In this document: positions 52,142 through 60,133 of the stretch, one piece after another
Layout of the letters: each line of letters starts with the position of its first letter
How positions within the stretch are numbered: the stretch's first letter is position 1
Source: Planktotalea arctica
Lineage (GTDB): Bacteria; Pseudomonadota; Alphaproteobacteria; Rhodobacterales; Rhodobacteraceae
Reading direction: 5' to 3'
DNA length: 60,133 nt
Assembly: GCF_002105285.1 (NCBI RefSeq)
Contig: NZ_MUHR01000030.1
Coordinates: 1-60,133 of the forward strand
The notes under the pieces: generated by a model
Database searches by the model: none
Told to the model about the DNA's origin: nothing
The model's input: the letters and a program-made list of their open reading frames with translations, nothing else
Translations under genes and position numbers: made by a program

Positions 52142-52774
52142 ATGAAAGACCCGATAGAGACATATATGAACACGCTGGTTCCCATGGTGGTCGAACAGAC
52201 CAGCCGCGGGGAGCGCGCATACGACATTTTCTCGCGCCTGTTGAAAGAGCGCATTATTTTCCTGAACGGCCCAGTGCACGACGGTATGTCGAGCCTGATC
52301 GTCGCACAGCTTTTGCATCTTGAGGCGGAAAACCCGTCAAAAGAGATCAGCATGTATATCAACAGCCCCGGCGGCGTTGTGACCTCGGGTCTGTCGATCT
52401 ACGACACCATGCAATACATCCGCCCCAAAGTATCGACGCTGGTGATTGGCCAGGCGGCTTCTATGGGTTCGCTTTTGCTCACGGCGGGTGAAAAGGGCAT
52501 GCGTTTCTCTTTGCCAAACAGCCGCATCATGGTGCACCAGCCCTCCGGCGGTTATCAGGGCCAGGCAACGGACATTATGATTCACGCGGAAGAGACGCAA
52601 AAGCTCAAGACGCGTTTGAACGAGATTTACGTGAAACACACAGGTCAAACGCTCAAAAAGGTCGAAAATGCGCTTGAGCGTGACAACTTCATGTCGCCTG
52701 AAGATGCGAAAGAGTTCGGCCTGATCGACGAAATTCTCGAAACGCGCGCCAAGGGCGACGAGACCGAGGATTAA
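52142..52774 (+). CDS. clpP: ATP-dependent Clp protease proteolytic subunit
   Basis: A 210-aa serine peptidase that forms the tetradecameric chamber used by ClpX and ClpA. The catalytic triad is Ser107 (GQAASMGS), His132 (MVHQPSGG) and Asp181 (ERDNFMSP). Length is standard. clpX follows after a terminator, so the two genes can be transcribed separately. Confidence 0.97.
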   Translation: MKDPIETYMNTLVPMVVEQTSRGERAYDIFSRLLKERIIFLNGPVHDGMSSLIVAQLLHLEAENPSKEISMYINSPGGVVTSGLSIYDTMQYIRPKVSTLVIGQAASMGSLLLTAGEKGMRFSLPNSRIMVHQPSGGYQGQATDIMIHAEETQKLKTRLNEIYVKHTGQTLKKVENALERDNFMSPEDAKEFGLIDEILETRAKGDETED

Positions 52775-52780
52775 GACAGC

Positions 52781-52821
52781 CGGCGCGCATCAACCAAATC
52801 GGGGGATGCGCGCCGATTTTT
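52781..52821 (+). terminator. Intrinsic terminator after clpP
   Basis: CGGCGCGCATC (52781-52791) pairs perfectly with GATGCGCGCCG (52805-52815), followed by ATTTTT. An 11-bp GC-rich stem this close to the stop is a strong terminator and separates clpP from clpX. Confidence 0.92.
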
Positions 52822-52926
52822 GCGATTGTGGCTCGGGGCAGGCTCCCATAAGCTACGCGAGATATACGGTGCGATGACAGGCGTTGTGCCAAAGATGAAT
52901 AAGGGCGGCAGCCCGAAAGGTGAGCA

Positions 52927-54192
52927 ATGGCGAGCAACTCCAGCGGCGACAGCAAAAACACGCTCTATTGTAGCTTCTGCGGCAAAAGCCAGCATGAGGT
53001 GCGTAAACTTATTGCGGGACCAACGGTGTTTATCTGTGATGAATGCGTTGAACTTTGCATGGATATCATTCGCGAAGAGACAAAGACGGCGGGGCTGAAA
53101 AGCTCTGAAGGTGTTCCGACGCCGAAGGATATCGCGAAGGTTCTGGATGACTATGTGATTGGTCAGGCGCGTGCAAAGCGGGTGCTCGCGGTTGCGGTGC
53201 ACAACCACTATAAACGCCTGAACCATGCTGAAAAAAACAGCGAGATCGAACTGGCGAAATCCAATATTTTGCTTGTTGGTCCAACCGGCTGCGGCAAGAC
53301 TTTACTTGCGCAGACGCTGGCACGGATTCTGGATGTTCCATTTACCATGGCGGATGCGACGACGCTCACCGAAGCGGGCTATGTCGGTGAGGACGTTGAA
53401 AACATCATCCTCAAGTTGCTGCAATCGTCCGAATATAATGTCGAACGCGCACAGCGTGGTATCGTCTATATTGACGAAGTAGATAAAATTACGCGCAAAT
53501 CCGAGAACCCATCGATCACACGTGATGTTTCGGGCGAGGGTGTGCAGCAGGCTTTGCTGAAGCTGATGGAGGGCACGGTTGCGTCCGTTCCACCCCAAGG
53601 TGGGCGCAAGCATCCGCAGCAGGAATTCCTGCAAGTGGATACGACGAACATCCTGTTCATCTGCGGCGGTGCGTTTGCGGGTCTGGACAAGATCATTGCG
53701 GCGCGCGGCAAAGGCTCGGCGATGGGTTTTGGCGCAGATGTGCGCGACAATGATGCGCGCGGTATCGGCGAGATTTTTAACGATCTGGAGCCGGAAGATC
53801 TTCTCAAGTTTGGCTTGATCCCTGAATTCGTGGGTCGTTTGCCCGTTCTTGCGACGCTTGAAGATCTGGACGAGGATGCCCTTGTCACGATCCTGACGGA
53901 ACCGAAGAACGCGCTGGTGAAGCAATACCAGCGCCTGTTCGAGATCGAATCGACGCAATTGACCTTCACTGAGGACGCGCTGAGTGCGATCGCAAAGCGT
54001 GCGATCCAGCGTAAAACTGGCGCACGTGGTCTGCGTTCGATCCTCGAGGATATTTTGCTCGACACGATGTTCGAGCTGCCGGGCCTCGATAGTGTGACCG
54101 AAGTGGTGGTGAACGAAGAAGCGGTTAATTCCGATGCTGCGCCGCTGATGATCCACGGCGAGAGCAAGAAAGAGTCGGCCTCTGCGAGCTAA
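52927..54192 (+). CDS. clpX: ATP-dependent Clp protease ATP-binding subunit ClpX
   Basis: A 421-aa AAA+ unfoldase. The N-terminal zinc-binding domain has CSFCGKS and CDECVELC (about 16-43). Walker A is GPTGCGKT (about 119), Walker [11 protein letters not shown] (about 180), the pore loop GYVGEDV lies between them, and the [13 protein letters not shown] sensor-2 helix is near 365. An AAAGGTGAGC leader precedes the start. Confidence 0.97.
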   Translation: MASNSSGDSKNTLYCSFCGKSQHEVRKLIAGPTVFICDECVELCMDIIREETKTAGLKSSEGVPTPKDIAKVLDDYVIGQARAKRVLAVAVHNHYKRLNHAEKNSEIELAKSNILLVGPTGCGKTLLAQTLARILDVPFTMADATTLTEAGYVGEDVENIILKLLQSSEYNVERAQRGIVYIDEVDKITRKSENPSITRDVSGEGVQQALLKLMEGTVASVPPQGGRKHPQQEFLQVDTTNILFICGGAFAGLDKIIAARGKGSAMGFGADVRDNDARGIGEIFNDLEPEDLLKFGLIPEFVGRLPVLATLEDLDEDALVTILTEPKNALVKQYQRLFEIESTQLTFTEDALSAIAKRAIQRKTGARGLRSILEDILLDTMFELPGLDSVTEVVVNEEAVNSDAAPLMIHGESKKESASAS

Positions 54193-54214
54193 GCCGATAC
54201 CGGAAATTTTCAGC

Positions 54215-54239
54215 AAAGGCGGGCGATTTGTCCGCCTTT
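54215..54239 (+). terminator. Intrinsic terminator after clpX
   Basis: AAAGGCGG (54215-54222) and CCGCCTTT (54232-54239) form a perfect 8-bp stem with a 9-nt loop, 23 nt after the clpX stop. Confidence 0.8.
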
Positions 54240-54310
54240 GTGCGTTGTAAGGCCCCTAGACCTTGCTGCTACAATCAGGCATATCAAGGCAAACACAAGC
54301 GGAGTTTCCC

Positions 54311-54694
54311 ATGGGCATTGTCAGTAAAATCCTGCGCGTTTTCACTTGGTGGGATGGTCAAACCCTGAACACACAGTTGTTCACATGGCGCAAAGGTGTG
54401 CGCGTCGGTGAGGATGATATGGGGAATATTTATTACGTTAATCGCGATAAATCAAAGCGTTGGGTTATTTACAACGGTGAAATTGAAGCGAGCAAGATTA
54501 GTCCTGATTGGCACGGCTGGCTGCATCACACATGGGACGAACCTCCCACGGACAAACCATTGCCGCACAAATCATGGGAAATACCACATCAGGAAAACCT
54601 GACGGGCACAGCGCTTGCCTATGCGCCCTCCGGGTCAATCCGGCGCGCGCAGCCCGCGGATCGCAGTGATTACGAGGCATGGGTGCCAAAGTGA
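54311..54694 (+). CDS. NADH:ubiquinone oxidoreductase NDUFA12-family subunit
   Basis: A 127-aa homolog of the mitochondrial complex I accessory subunit NDUFA12 (B17.2), present in alphaproteobacteria. Family segments are [33 protein letters not shown] and [10 protein letters not shown] chose the ATG at 54311 with GGAG upstream. It heads a short run with mlaD and a DUF2155 gene, an order common in Rhodobacterales. The nuo operon is not in the window. Confidence 0.93.
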   Translation: MGIVSKILRVFTWWDGQTLNTQLFTWRKGVRVGEDDMGNIYYVNRDKSKRWVIYNGEIEASKISPDWHGWLHHTWDEPPTDKPLPHKSWEIPHQENLTGTALAYAPSGSIRRAQPADRSDYEAWVPK

Positions 54695-54722
54695 GATCGC
54701 GGCGCAAGGCAGGGGCAAAGCG

Positions 54723-55169
54723 ATGACACAGAGCAAGACAGAAGTTCTGGTCGGGGGAGCGGTGCTCGCTGTTGCAGTCGGTTTCCTGACCTATGCCGCG
54801 CAGATCACAGGCGCGGGCGGCAACGCGGCAAGCTATCCATTGACCGCGAGTTTTCGTTCGCTCGAAGGGGTGAATGTCGGCACTGATGTGCGCCTCGCAG
54901 GGGTGAAAATCGGATCGGTCAACTCTGTTGTGTTGAATCCGAAAACCTTTCGTGCGGATACGATAATCCTTGTCAAAGAAGGTATAGAAATCCCCGATGA
55001 CAGTGCGATCACGATTGCTTCCGAAGGGCTTTTGGGTGGCAATTTCGTTGAGATCGTTCCGGGCGGTTCCCCCTTTATGTTCGAGCCGGATGCCGAAATT
55101 GAAGACACGCAAAGTGCGGTCAGCCTTGTTTCCTTGTTGTTGAAATTCGTTTCGGGATCTGGTGAATGA
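54723..55169 (+). CDS. mlaD: Phospholipid-binding MCE protein MlaD
   Basis: A 148-aa inner-membrane-anchored MCE-domain protein of the Mla lipid-transport system. One N-terminal membrane segment (KTEVLVGGAVLAVAVGFLTY, about 5-24) is followed by the MCE domain: LEGVNVGTDVRLAGVKIGSV and SEGLLGGNFVEIVPG. The other mla genes are not in the window. It ends overlapping the DUF2155 gene by 4 bp (ATGA). Confidence 0.92.
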   Translation: MTQSKTEVLVGGAVLAVAVGFLTYAAQITGAGGNAASYPLTASFRSLEGVNVGTDVRLAGVKIGSVNSVVLNPKTFRADTIILVKEGIEIPDDSAITIASEGLLGGNFVEIVPGGSPFMFEPDAEIEDTQSAVSLVSLLLKFVSGSGE

Positions 55170-55531
55170 CCAAATTTTTCGCAGCGCTTTCAATCGCTTG
55201 CTTCTGCGCATTGCCAGTATCAGGGCAGCAGGCTGTTCTGAGTGGATCAGGCGCAGACATCCGCGTTCTTGATAAAGTCAGCGGACAGAGCACGAATTAC
55301 ACGCTTGCCAGCGGTGCGAGCTTGCAAATCGGCCAATTGACAGTCGTGCTGCGTGCCTGCCGCTATCCAGAGGGTGCGCCGTCCAACGATGCGTTCGCCT
55401 TTTTTGACATTAGTGAAACCGAAACGGCTGTTGCCATATTTAACGGCTGGATGGTTGCGTCCTCGCCTGCGTTGAACGCGATGGAGCATTCTCGCTATGA
55501 TGTTTGGGTTCTGCGCTGCAAGATATCTTGA
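55166..55531 (+). CDS. DUF2155 domain-containing protein
   Basis: A 121-aa secreted protein with a signal peptide (FFAALSIACFCALPVSG). The DUF2155 domain has ADIRVLDKVSGQSTNYTL, VLRACRYPEGAPSNDAFAFFDI and FNGWMVASSPALNAMEHSRYDVWVLRC, with a likely Cys-Cys bond between the two. Function unknown. It is coupled to mlaD, and its 3' end overlaps the convergent aat gene by 37 bp. Confidence 0.9.
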   Translation: MTKFFAALSIACFCALPVSGQQAVLSGSGADIRVLDKVSGQSTNYTLASGASLQIGQLTVVLRACRYPEGAPSNDAFAFFDISETETAVAIFNGWMVASSPALNAMEHSRYDVWVLRCKIS

Positions 55532-56142
55532 AGGCTGGGTAGAGGAAGTCGGGTAAACGAGGCCTGATTTTGAAGTGCATCATGTAAAAGTGCGTGATAT
55601 TTTGCGCGCGAAATTTCTATCGCGCCCAGCGTTGCCAAGTGATCCGTCAAGAACTGGGTGTCGAATAAGCTAAATCCGCAGTTCGCGAGATGCGCTATCA
55701 AATAGGCCAGCGCGGCTTTGGACGCGTCAGGCTCGCGCGAAAACATGCTTTCCCCGAAAAATGCGGTGCCGGATACGACACCGTAAACGCCTCCGACAAG
55801 TTCCGAGCCATGCCAGATTTCAAGGGAATGGGCGTGACCCATTTTATGCAAGCTACTGTAAAGATGAGCAATATCGTGGCTTATCCAAGTATCTTCCCGC
55901 TCGGCGCAGGCTTCAACGACGGCATCAAAATTTGTGTCGGTGCGAATGTCCCACGGCGCGGTGCGAAGCCGCTTAGCGAGTGTGCGAGACACATGAAATC
56001 TGTTCAGATCAAAAATTCCACGGCGGCGCGGATCGACCCAGAAAAGCTCTGGATCGCTCCGTGATTCCGCCATGGGAAAAATGCCTGCCTGATAGGCATG
56101 TAAAAGCATCTGAGGCGTTAAAACAGGGGCATCATTGGGCAT
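55495..56142 (-). CDS. aat: Leucyl/phenylalanyl-tRNA-protein transferase
   Basis: Attaches Leu or Phe to proteins with N-terminal Arg or Lys, feeding the N-end-rule path to ClpAP. The 215-aa protein shows LLHAYQAGIFPMAE, ELFWVDPRRRGIFDL, HSLEIWHGSELVGGVYGV and GESMFSREPDASKAAL, all family hallmarks. It lies 51 nt after accC on the same strand, and overlaps the DUF2155 gene tail to tail. Confidence 0.95.
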   Translation of the reverse strand: MPNDAPVLTPQMLLHAYQAGIFPMAESRSDPELFWVDPRRRGIFDLNRFHVSRTLAKRLRTAPWDIRTDTNFDAVVEACAEREDTWISHDIAHLYSSLHKMGHAHSLEIWHGSELVGGVYGVVSGTAFFGESMFSREPDASKAALAYLIAHLANCGFSLFDTQFLTDHLATLGAIEISRAKYHALLHDALQNQASFTRLPLPSLQDILQRRTQTS

Positions 56143-56193
56143 AACTAAAACCTAACGCAAATTCAGCGTCGGCAAAAACCCGATCCGGCGCGT

Positions 56194-57543
56194 TTACCCA
56201 CCAAGATTGGTTTCCAGCCAATGCTCAAGCCAATGGATATTGTATTCACCCGAAAGCACGTCCGGCTCCTGCAAAAGTGCATGAAACAAAGGCACGGTTG
56301 TATCGATGCCATCCACGATCAATTCACCCAAAGCACGGTTAAGGCGCGCCAAAGCCTCGGGACGATCGCGCCCGTGCACGATCAACTTGCCGATCAGACT
56401 GTCGTAGTAGGGCGGGATCGAGTAGCCGTCATAAAGCGCGCTATCCATGCGCACGCCAAGACCGCCAGGGGCATGATATTGCGTGATTCTTCCGGGGCAT
56501 GGCGTGAAATTTGGCAGTTTTTCAGCGTTAATGCGCACTTCGATGGAATGGCCGTTGATGTGCAAATCTTCCTGAATGAATGACATATCCAGACCTGCGG
56601 CGACGCGAATTTGCTCGCGTACCAGATCGACGCCGAAGATACTCTCGGTGACGGGATGTTCGACCTGCAAGCGCGTGTTCATTTCGATGAAATAGAACTC
56701 ACCATTTTCATAGAGAAACTCGATTGTTCCAGCGCCGATATAGTTAATTTTTGCCACTGCGTCCGAGCAGGTCTTGCCGATTGCTGCACGTTCCTCGGGG
56801 CTGATGGACGGACCGGGGGCCTCCTCGAAGACCTTCTGGTGTCGCCGCTGAAGCGAGCAATCACGCTCGCCCAGATGCACGGCGCGCCCTTTGCCATCGC
56901 CGAACACCTGAATTTCAATGTGGCGGGGTGTTGTGAGATATTTCTCGATATAGACTTCGTCATTGCCGAAGTTCGATTTGCCCTCGGCGCGCGCTGTCAT
57001 AAAGGCGCTTTCCATGTCTGCTGCGGTTTGCGCAACTTTCATACCTTTTCCACCGCCGCCAGCCGTCGCTTTGACGATAACCGGATAGCCGACCTCTTCG
57101 CCGATCCGCTGTGCATCTTCCAGTGTGGGAACGCCGCCCGCAGAGCCAGGCACGCAGGGCACACCAAGCGCTTTCATCGTATCTTTGGCGGAAATCTTAT
57201 CGCCCATCACGCGAATATGTTCGGCCGTGGGGCCGATAAACGTCAGCTCGTGGTCTTCGATGATTTGCACGAAATTCGAGTTCTCGGACAAGAACCCATA
57301 GCCCGGATGGATCGCCTGCGCGCCAGTGATTTCACAAGCGGCGATGATCGCGGGTATCGACAGATAGCTGTCGGTACCGGGGGGGGGGCCGATGCAAACG
57401 GCCTCGTCTGCCATGCGCACGTGCATCGCATCCGTGTCCGCGGTCGAATGGACGGCGACAGAGGCGATGCCCATCTCGCGGCATGCTCGGATCACGCGCA
57501 GCGCGATTTCACCTCGGTTAGCTATTAGAATTTTATCAAACAT
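56194..57543 (-). CDS. accC: Acetyl-CoA carboxylase biotin carboxylase subunit
   Basis: Carboxylates the biotin of AccB using ATP and bicarbonate, the first half of the malonyl-CoA-forming reaction. The 449-aa ATP-grasp enzyme starts [19 protein letters not shown] and has [14 protein letters not shown] (about 159-172), the catalytic region [18 protein letters not shown] and [14 protein letters not shown]. It follows accB by 9 nt. Confidence 0.97.
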   Translation of the reverse strand: MFDKILIANRGEIALRVIRACREMGIASVAVHSTADTDAMHVRMADEAVCIGPPPGTDSYLSIPAIIAACEITGAQAIHPGYGFLSENSNFVQIIEDHELTFIGPTAEHIRVMGDKISAKDTMKALGVPCVPGSAGGVPTLEDAQRIGEEVGYPVIVKATAGGGGKGMKVAQTAADMESAFMTARAEGKSNFGNDEVYIEKYLTTPRHIEIQVFGDGKGRAVHLGERDCSLQRRHQKVFEEAPGPSISPEERAAIGKTCSDAVAKINYIGAGTIEFLYENGEFYFIEMNTRLQVEHPVTESIFGVDLVREQIRVAAGLDMSFIQEDLHINGHSIEVRINAEKLPNFTPCPGRITQYHAPGGLGVRMDSALYDGYSIPPYYDSLIGKLIVHGRDRPEALARLNRALGELIVDGIDTTVPLFHALLQEPDVLSGEYNIHWLEHWLETNLGG

Positions 57544-57552
57544 ATCAGCGCC

Positions 57553-58035
57553 TTATTCGATGATGACCAAAGGCGCGCCAAATTCTACGGTCGAACCATC
57601 TTCGACCATAATACGCGTGATTTTACCCGCGCGTGGCGCAGGAATGTGGTTCATGGTTTTCATCGCTTCAACGATCAACAACGTATCGCCCTCGGCAACC
57701 TGTGCGCCGACGGTAACGAATGCGGGCGAGCTGGGCTCGGCCTGCATGTAAACGGTGCCGACCATGGGGGATGTGACCGCGCCCGGATGGCTGGCAGGGT
57801 CGGCCGCGGCGGCAGCCACAGGGACGCTTGGCGCAGGTGCGGCGCTTACGGCAGGGGCCGCGATTTGAACGGGCGCTGCCACCATTTGGGGCGCGGCGCG
57901 GCTCACACGAACATTGAGACTGTCATCCTCGCCATAGGCGCGTTTGACCTGCAATTCGGTCAAATCGTTCGCGCGCAGCAACTCGGCCAGCGCCTGAATG
58001 AATTCAACGTCGGCCTCGTGTGATTTTTTGGTCAT
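57553..58035 (-). CDS. accB: Acetyl-CoA carboxylase biotin carboxyl carrier protein
   Basis: A 160-aa carrier that holds biotin on the Lys of EAMKTMNHI (about residue 126). A helical N-terminus (EFIQALAELLRANDLTELQV) is joined by a Pro/Ala-rich flexible linker (about 50-85) to the biotinyl domain. I chose the ATG at 58035 (MTKKSHEADVEF), the usual start for the family. First gene of accB-accC. Confidence 0.95.
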   Translation of the reverse strand: MTKKSHEADVEFIQALAELLRANDLTELQVKRAYGEDDSLNVRVSRAAPQMVAAPVQIAAPAVSAAPAPSVPVAAAAADPASHPGAVTSPMVGTVYMQAEPSSPAFVTVGAQVAEGDTLLIVEAMKTMNHIPAPRAGKITRIMVEDGSTVEFGAPLVIIE

Positions 58036-58279
58036 GCTATTCCTCGATGTCCCTGACTGTGTTCGCGACTGTCTCTTCGCGTTACGGTGCCGCCGCTTAT
58101 AGGGCAAGTCGCATTGCGTGAAAAGACGCTGTCCTTGTGTGCACGATGGTCGGTTTTTGCATGGATTTCGAGGGGAAAAACCAAAATTTCTAGCCTAAGT
58201 GTGCTGGCGTGCGCCGATGAGTTGACCTTTGCGCGCAGTTTGGGTGTTGTTATGCGTAACAAGGCAGAAGGAGCGCAGA

Positions 58280-59797
58280 ATGAACATTGGATGCTGGTTA
58301 GAGCGGCGCGCGCGGCAATCTCCTGAAAAACCAGCACTTTTTGAAGGTGTTGAGTGCGTTTATGACTATGCGGCTTTTGATTGCGCTGCGCGCAGCATCG
58401 CGGGTTGGCTTATGGAACAAGGGATCGGTCCGGGCGACCGCATTGCAATGTTCATGGAGAATATTCCCGCATATTTGCTCGTACAATATGGTGCATGGTA
58501 CGCGGGTGCGGTGGTCGTGCCGATCAATGCCAAACTTCATGGGCGCGAGGCGGCGTGGATCATTGAAAACTCTGGCGCTGCAGTGGTTTTTGCCAACGGG
58601 GCGAAAGGGGCTGATCTTCAAAAGGTGGGAATGCAGGCTGCGCTGATTGATGTCGAAAGCAAGGCTTTTGCCCCAATCCTCGAATTTGCGCAGCCCCTTC
58701 CATGCGCGCTGCGCCAACCCGATGATCTTGCTTGGCTTTTTTACACGTCAGGAACAACGGGCCAACCCAAAGGGGTGATGATCACGCATCGCATGCTAAT
58801 TTCCATGTCGCTTAGTTACTTCGCCGACGTGGATCGGGTGGCTGAGAAGGATAGTGCGCTCTATGCTGCGCCACTGTCTCATGGAGCCGGGATTTACAAT
58901 ATGATCCATGTTCTCAAAGGGGCTGCGCATATTTTCCCACCCTCGCGCGGGTTTGAACCTGTCGAGATTTTTGATTTGGCCGAGCAGTTCGGATCAATCC
59001 ATATGTTTGCCGCGCCCACGATGGTGAAACGGATGACGCAAAGCGCCAAAGCCACGGGGCGCACCAGCAAAGGATTGCGCAGTGTGATCTATGCGGGCGG
59101 GCCGATGTATCTGGCAGATATTATCGAAGCGGTGAATCATTTCGGGGATATTTTCATCCAGATTTATGGACAAGGGGAATGCCCGATGGGCATCACCGCA
59201 CTGTCGCGCGAGGATGTGTCTGATCGCAGTCACGTCGACTGGCGGGCGCGTCTAGGTTCGGTCGGGCAGGCTCAATCGGCAGTGCAGGTGCAAATAGGCA
59301 ATAGTGCGGGTCAGGCTCTGCCCCTTGGCACCACCGGTGAAATCATGGTGCGCGGCGATACGGTGATGCCGGGCTATTGGCAAAATCCCGATGCTAGTGC
59401 CAGAGTGCTTCTGGACGGTTGGTTAATGACCGGGGACATGGGGTTCATGGATGCGGCTGGCTATGTAAATATGGTTGATCGTTCCAAGGATATGATTATT
59501 TCGGGCGGATCGAATATTTATCCGCGCGAGGTTGAAGAAGTATTGCTGACGCACGCGAGCGTAAGCGAGGTGTCGGTCGTTGGTCGGCCCCATCCCGAGT
59601 GGGGCGAAGAAGTTATTGCCTTTATCGTGCCAATGCTGGCAGGCGACATGGATATAAGTGCCCTCGACGCGCATTGTCTTGACCATATCGCGCGATTTAA
59701 GCGGCCCAAGCATTACGTTGAAATCGACAGTTTGCCCAAAAACAACTACGGGAAAGTTCTTAAGACTTCCCTAAGGCAGCAGCTCGAAAATCTGTAG
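58280..59797 (+). CDS. Acyl-CoA ligase / AMP-dependent synthetase
   Basis: A 505-aa class I adenylate-forming enzyme that activates a carboxylic acid with ATP and CoA. Signature motifs are YTSGTTGQPKGVM (about 155), QIYGQGECPMG (about 297), MTGDMGFMDAAGYV (about 378) and the catalytic Lys in LPKNNYGKVLK (about 493). The start at 58280 has AAGGAG upstream. It is closest to long/medium-chain or aryl acid ligases; the substrate is unknown. It stands alone, divergent from accBC. Confidence 0.9.
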   Translation: MNIGCWLERRARQSPEKPALFEGVECVYDYAAFDCAARSIAGWLMEQGIGPGDRIAMFMENIPAYLLVQYGAWYAGAVVVPINAKLHGREAAWIIENSGAAVVFANGAKGADLQKVGMQAALIDVESKAFAPILEFAQPLPCALRQPDDLAWLFYTSGTTGQPKGVMITHRMLISMSLSYFADVDRVAEKDSALYAAPLSHGAGIYNMIHVLKGAAHIFPPSRGFEPVEIFDLAEQFGSIHMFAAPTMVKRMTQSAKATGRTSKGLRSVIYAGGPMYLADIIEAVNHFGDIFIQIYGQGECPMGITALSREDVSDRSHVDWRARLGSVGQAQSAVQVQIGNSAGQALPLGTTGEIMVRGDTVMPGYWQNPDASARVLLDGWLMTGDMGFMDAAGYVNMVDRSKDMIISGGSNIYPREVEEVLLTHASVSEVSVVGRPHPEWGEEVIAFIVPMLAGDMDISALDAHCLDHIARFKRPKHYVEIDSLPKNNYGKVLKTSLRQQLENL

Positions 59798-59811
59798 ATT
59801 TGTTCGCAATG

Positions 59812-59847
59812 GGCGGCGGCGCTGAGTGTTTTCAGCGTCGCCGCGCC
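59812..59847. terminator. Hairpin between the acyl-CoA ligase and acs genes
   Basis: GCGGCGCTGA and TCAGCGTCGC pair (one G-T) around a short loop, extended by flanking GGC/GCC. It lies between convergent genes and is probably a bidirectional terminator, though without a T tract. Confidence 0.55.
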
Positions 59848-59857
59848 TAGTCGGGGG

Positions 59858-60133
59858 CTACGCCCCAGCTCTGTTTTTGATGAGGTCTTCGACGACGGAG
59901 GGGTCAGCGAGGGTTGAAATATCGCCCAATGATCCTGTGTCGTTTTCTGCGATTTTGCGCAGGATGCGGCGCATGATTTTGCCGGAGCGGGTCTTGGGCA
60001 AGCCGGGGGCCCATTGGATCACATCTGGCGAGGCGATGGGGCCAATCTCCGTGCGCACCCATGTGCGAAGCTCTTTGAGCAACTCGTCAGACGGCTCTTC
60101 GCCGTTCATCAGCGTCACGTAGCAATAAATGCC
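59858..60133 (-). CDS. acs: Acetyl-CoA synthetase, C-terminal end (cut by window edge)
   Basis: The last 91 codons of an acetate-CoA ligase; the frame stays open to the window end (GIYCYVTL just upstream of the first internal Met). The C-terminal domain carries the catalytic and acetylation-regulated Lys in [16 protein letters not shown], followed by the typical [16 protein letters not shown] tail. It makes acetyl-CoA from acetate and ATP. Confidence 0.95.
   Translation of the reverse strand, partial: GIYCYVTLMNGEEPSDELLKELRTWVRTEIGPIASPDVIQWAPGLPKTRSGKIMRRILRKIAENDTGSLGDISTLADPSVVEDLIKNRAGA

Overview
The window looks like the chromosome of a marine-type alphaproteobacterium of the order Rhodobacterales (Roseobacter-like). 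The case rests on gene content: a complete periplasmic thiosulfate-oxidation (sox) cluster, GapR, an NDUFA12-type complex I accessory protein beside mlaD and a DUF2155 protein, the long two-domain dCTP deaminase, a PIN-domain gene overlapping an RlmI-like methyltransferase, and GC-rich codon use with RBS-led, tightly packed operons. The species cannot be named from the sequence alone.

Layout. 1-1500 is the right-hand end of an integrated element: a tyrosine integrase facing away from dusA, with a strong palindrome beside its start codon. 1.4-9.1 kb is housekeeping: dusA, a TauE/SafE permease, a putative 2OG oxygenase, dCTP deaminase, tRNA-Pro(GGG), and the lipid/translation block merR-ihfA-fabH-plsX-rpmF on the minus strand. 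9.3-14.0 kb is an accessory block (ACT protein, fatty acid hydroxylase-family membrane protein, TTC38-like TPR protein, PhnD-like protein, YaeQ) that separates rpmF from its usual partner DUF177/YceD. 14.3-23.3 kb holds DUF177, bamE, the Entner-Doudoroff genes edd-eda with a LacI-type operator, a lipoprotein, an RlmI-like methyltransferase with a PIN protein, an M48 peptidase, gapR and tRNA-Thr(TGT).

23,305-32,519 is a 9.2-kb genomic island inserted in the 3' end of tRNA-Thr, bounded by an 18-bp direct repeat. It carries a P4-type integrase, an unknown 304-aa protein, an AlpA-like regulator, an HTH/zinc-ribbon protein, a second and unrelated tyrosine recombinase, and a type I restriction-modification system (hsdM-hsdS-hsdR). 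Copies of a GGGGGTAT motif lie inside both ends.

33.0-39.8 kb is nrdR-ribD and ribE, separated by three minus-strand capsule genes (kpsS, an OPX lipoprotein, kpsC). A terminator-shaped hairpin sits in the first codons of kpsC.

39.9-51.7 kb is the sox cluster: soxT, soxR and soxS leftward, then soxVW, soxXYZA and soxBCDEF rightward. SoxXA, YZ, B and CD form the periplasmic thiosulfate-oxidising complex; SoxS, V and W supply reductant; SoxEF resembles flavocytochrome c sulfide dehydrogenase; SoxR is the sulfide/persulfide-type repressor. ATTC-N8-GAAT-like sites precede soxV and soxX, and a weaker one precedes soxB after an internal terminator.

51.8-60.1 kb is housekeeping again: clpP, clpX, an NDUFA12 homolog, mlaD, a DUF2155 protein, aat, accC-accB, an acyl-CoA ligase, and the 3' end of acetyl-CoA synthetase cut by the window edge. 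The most interesting parts are the tRNA-Thr island with its two recombinases beside a type I RM system, the kpsC hairpin and the three-site control layout of the sox cluster.
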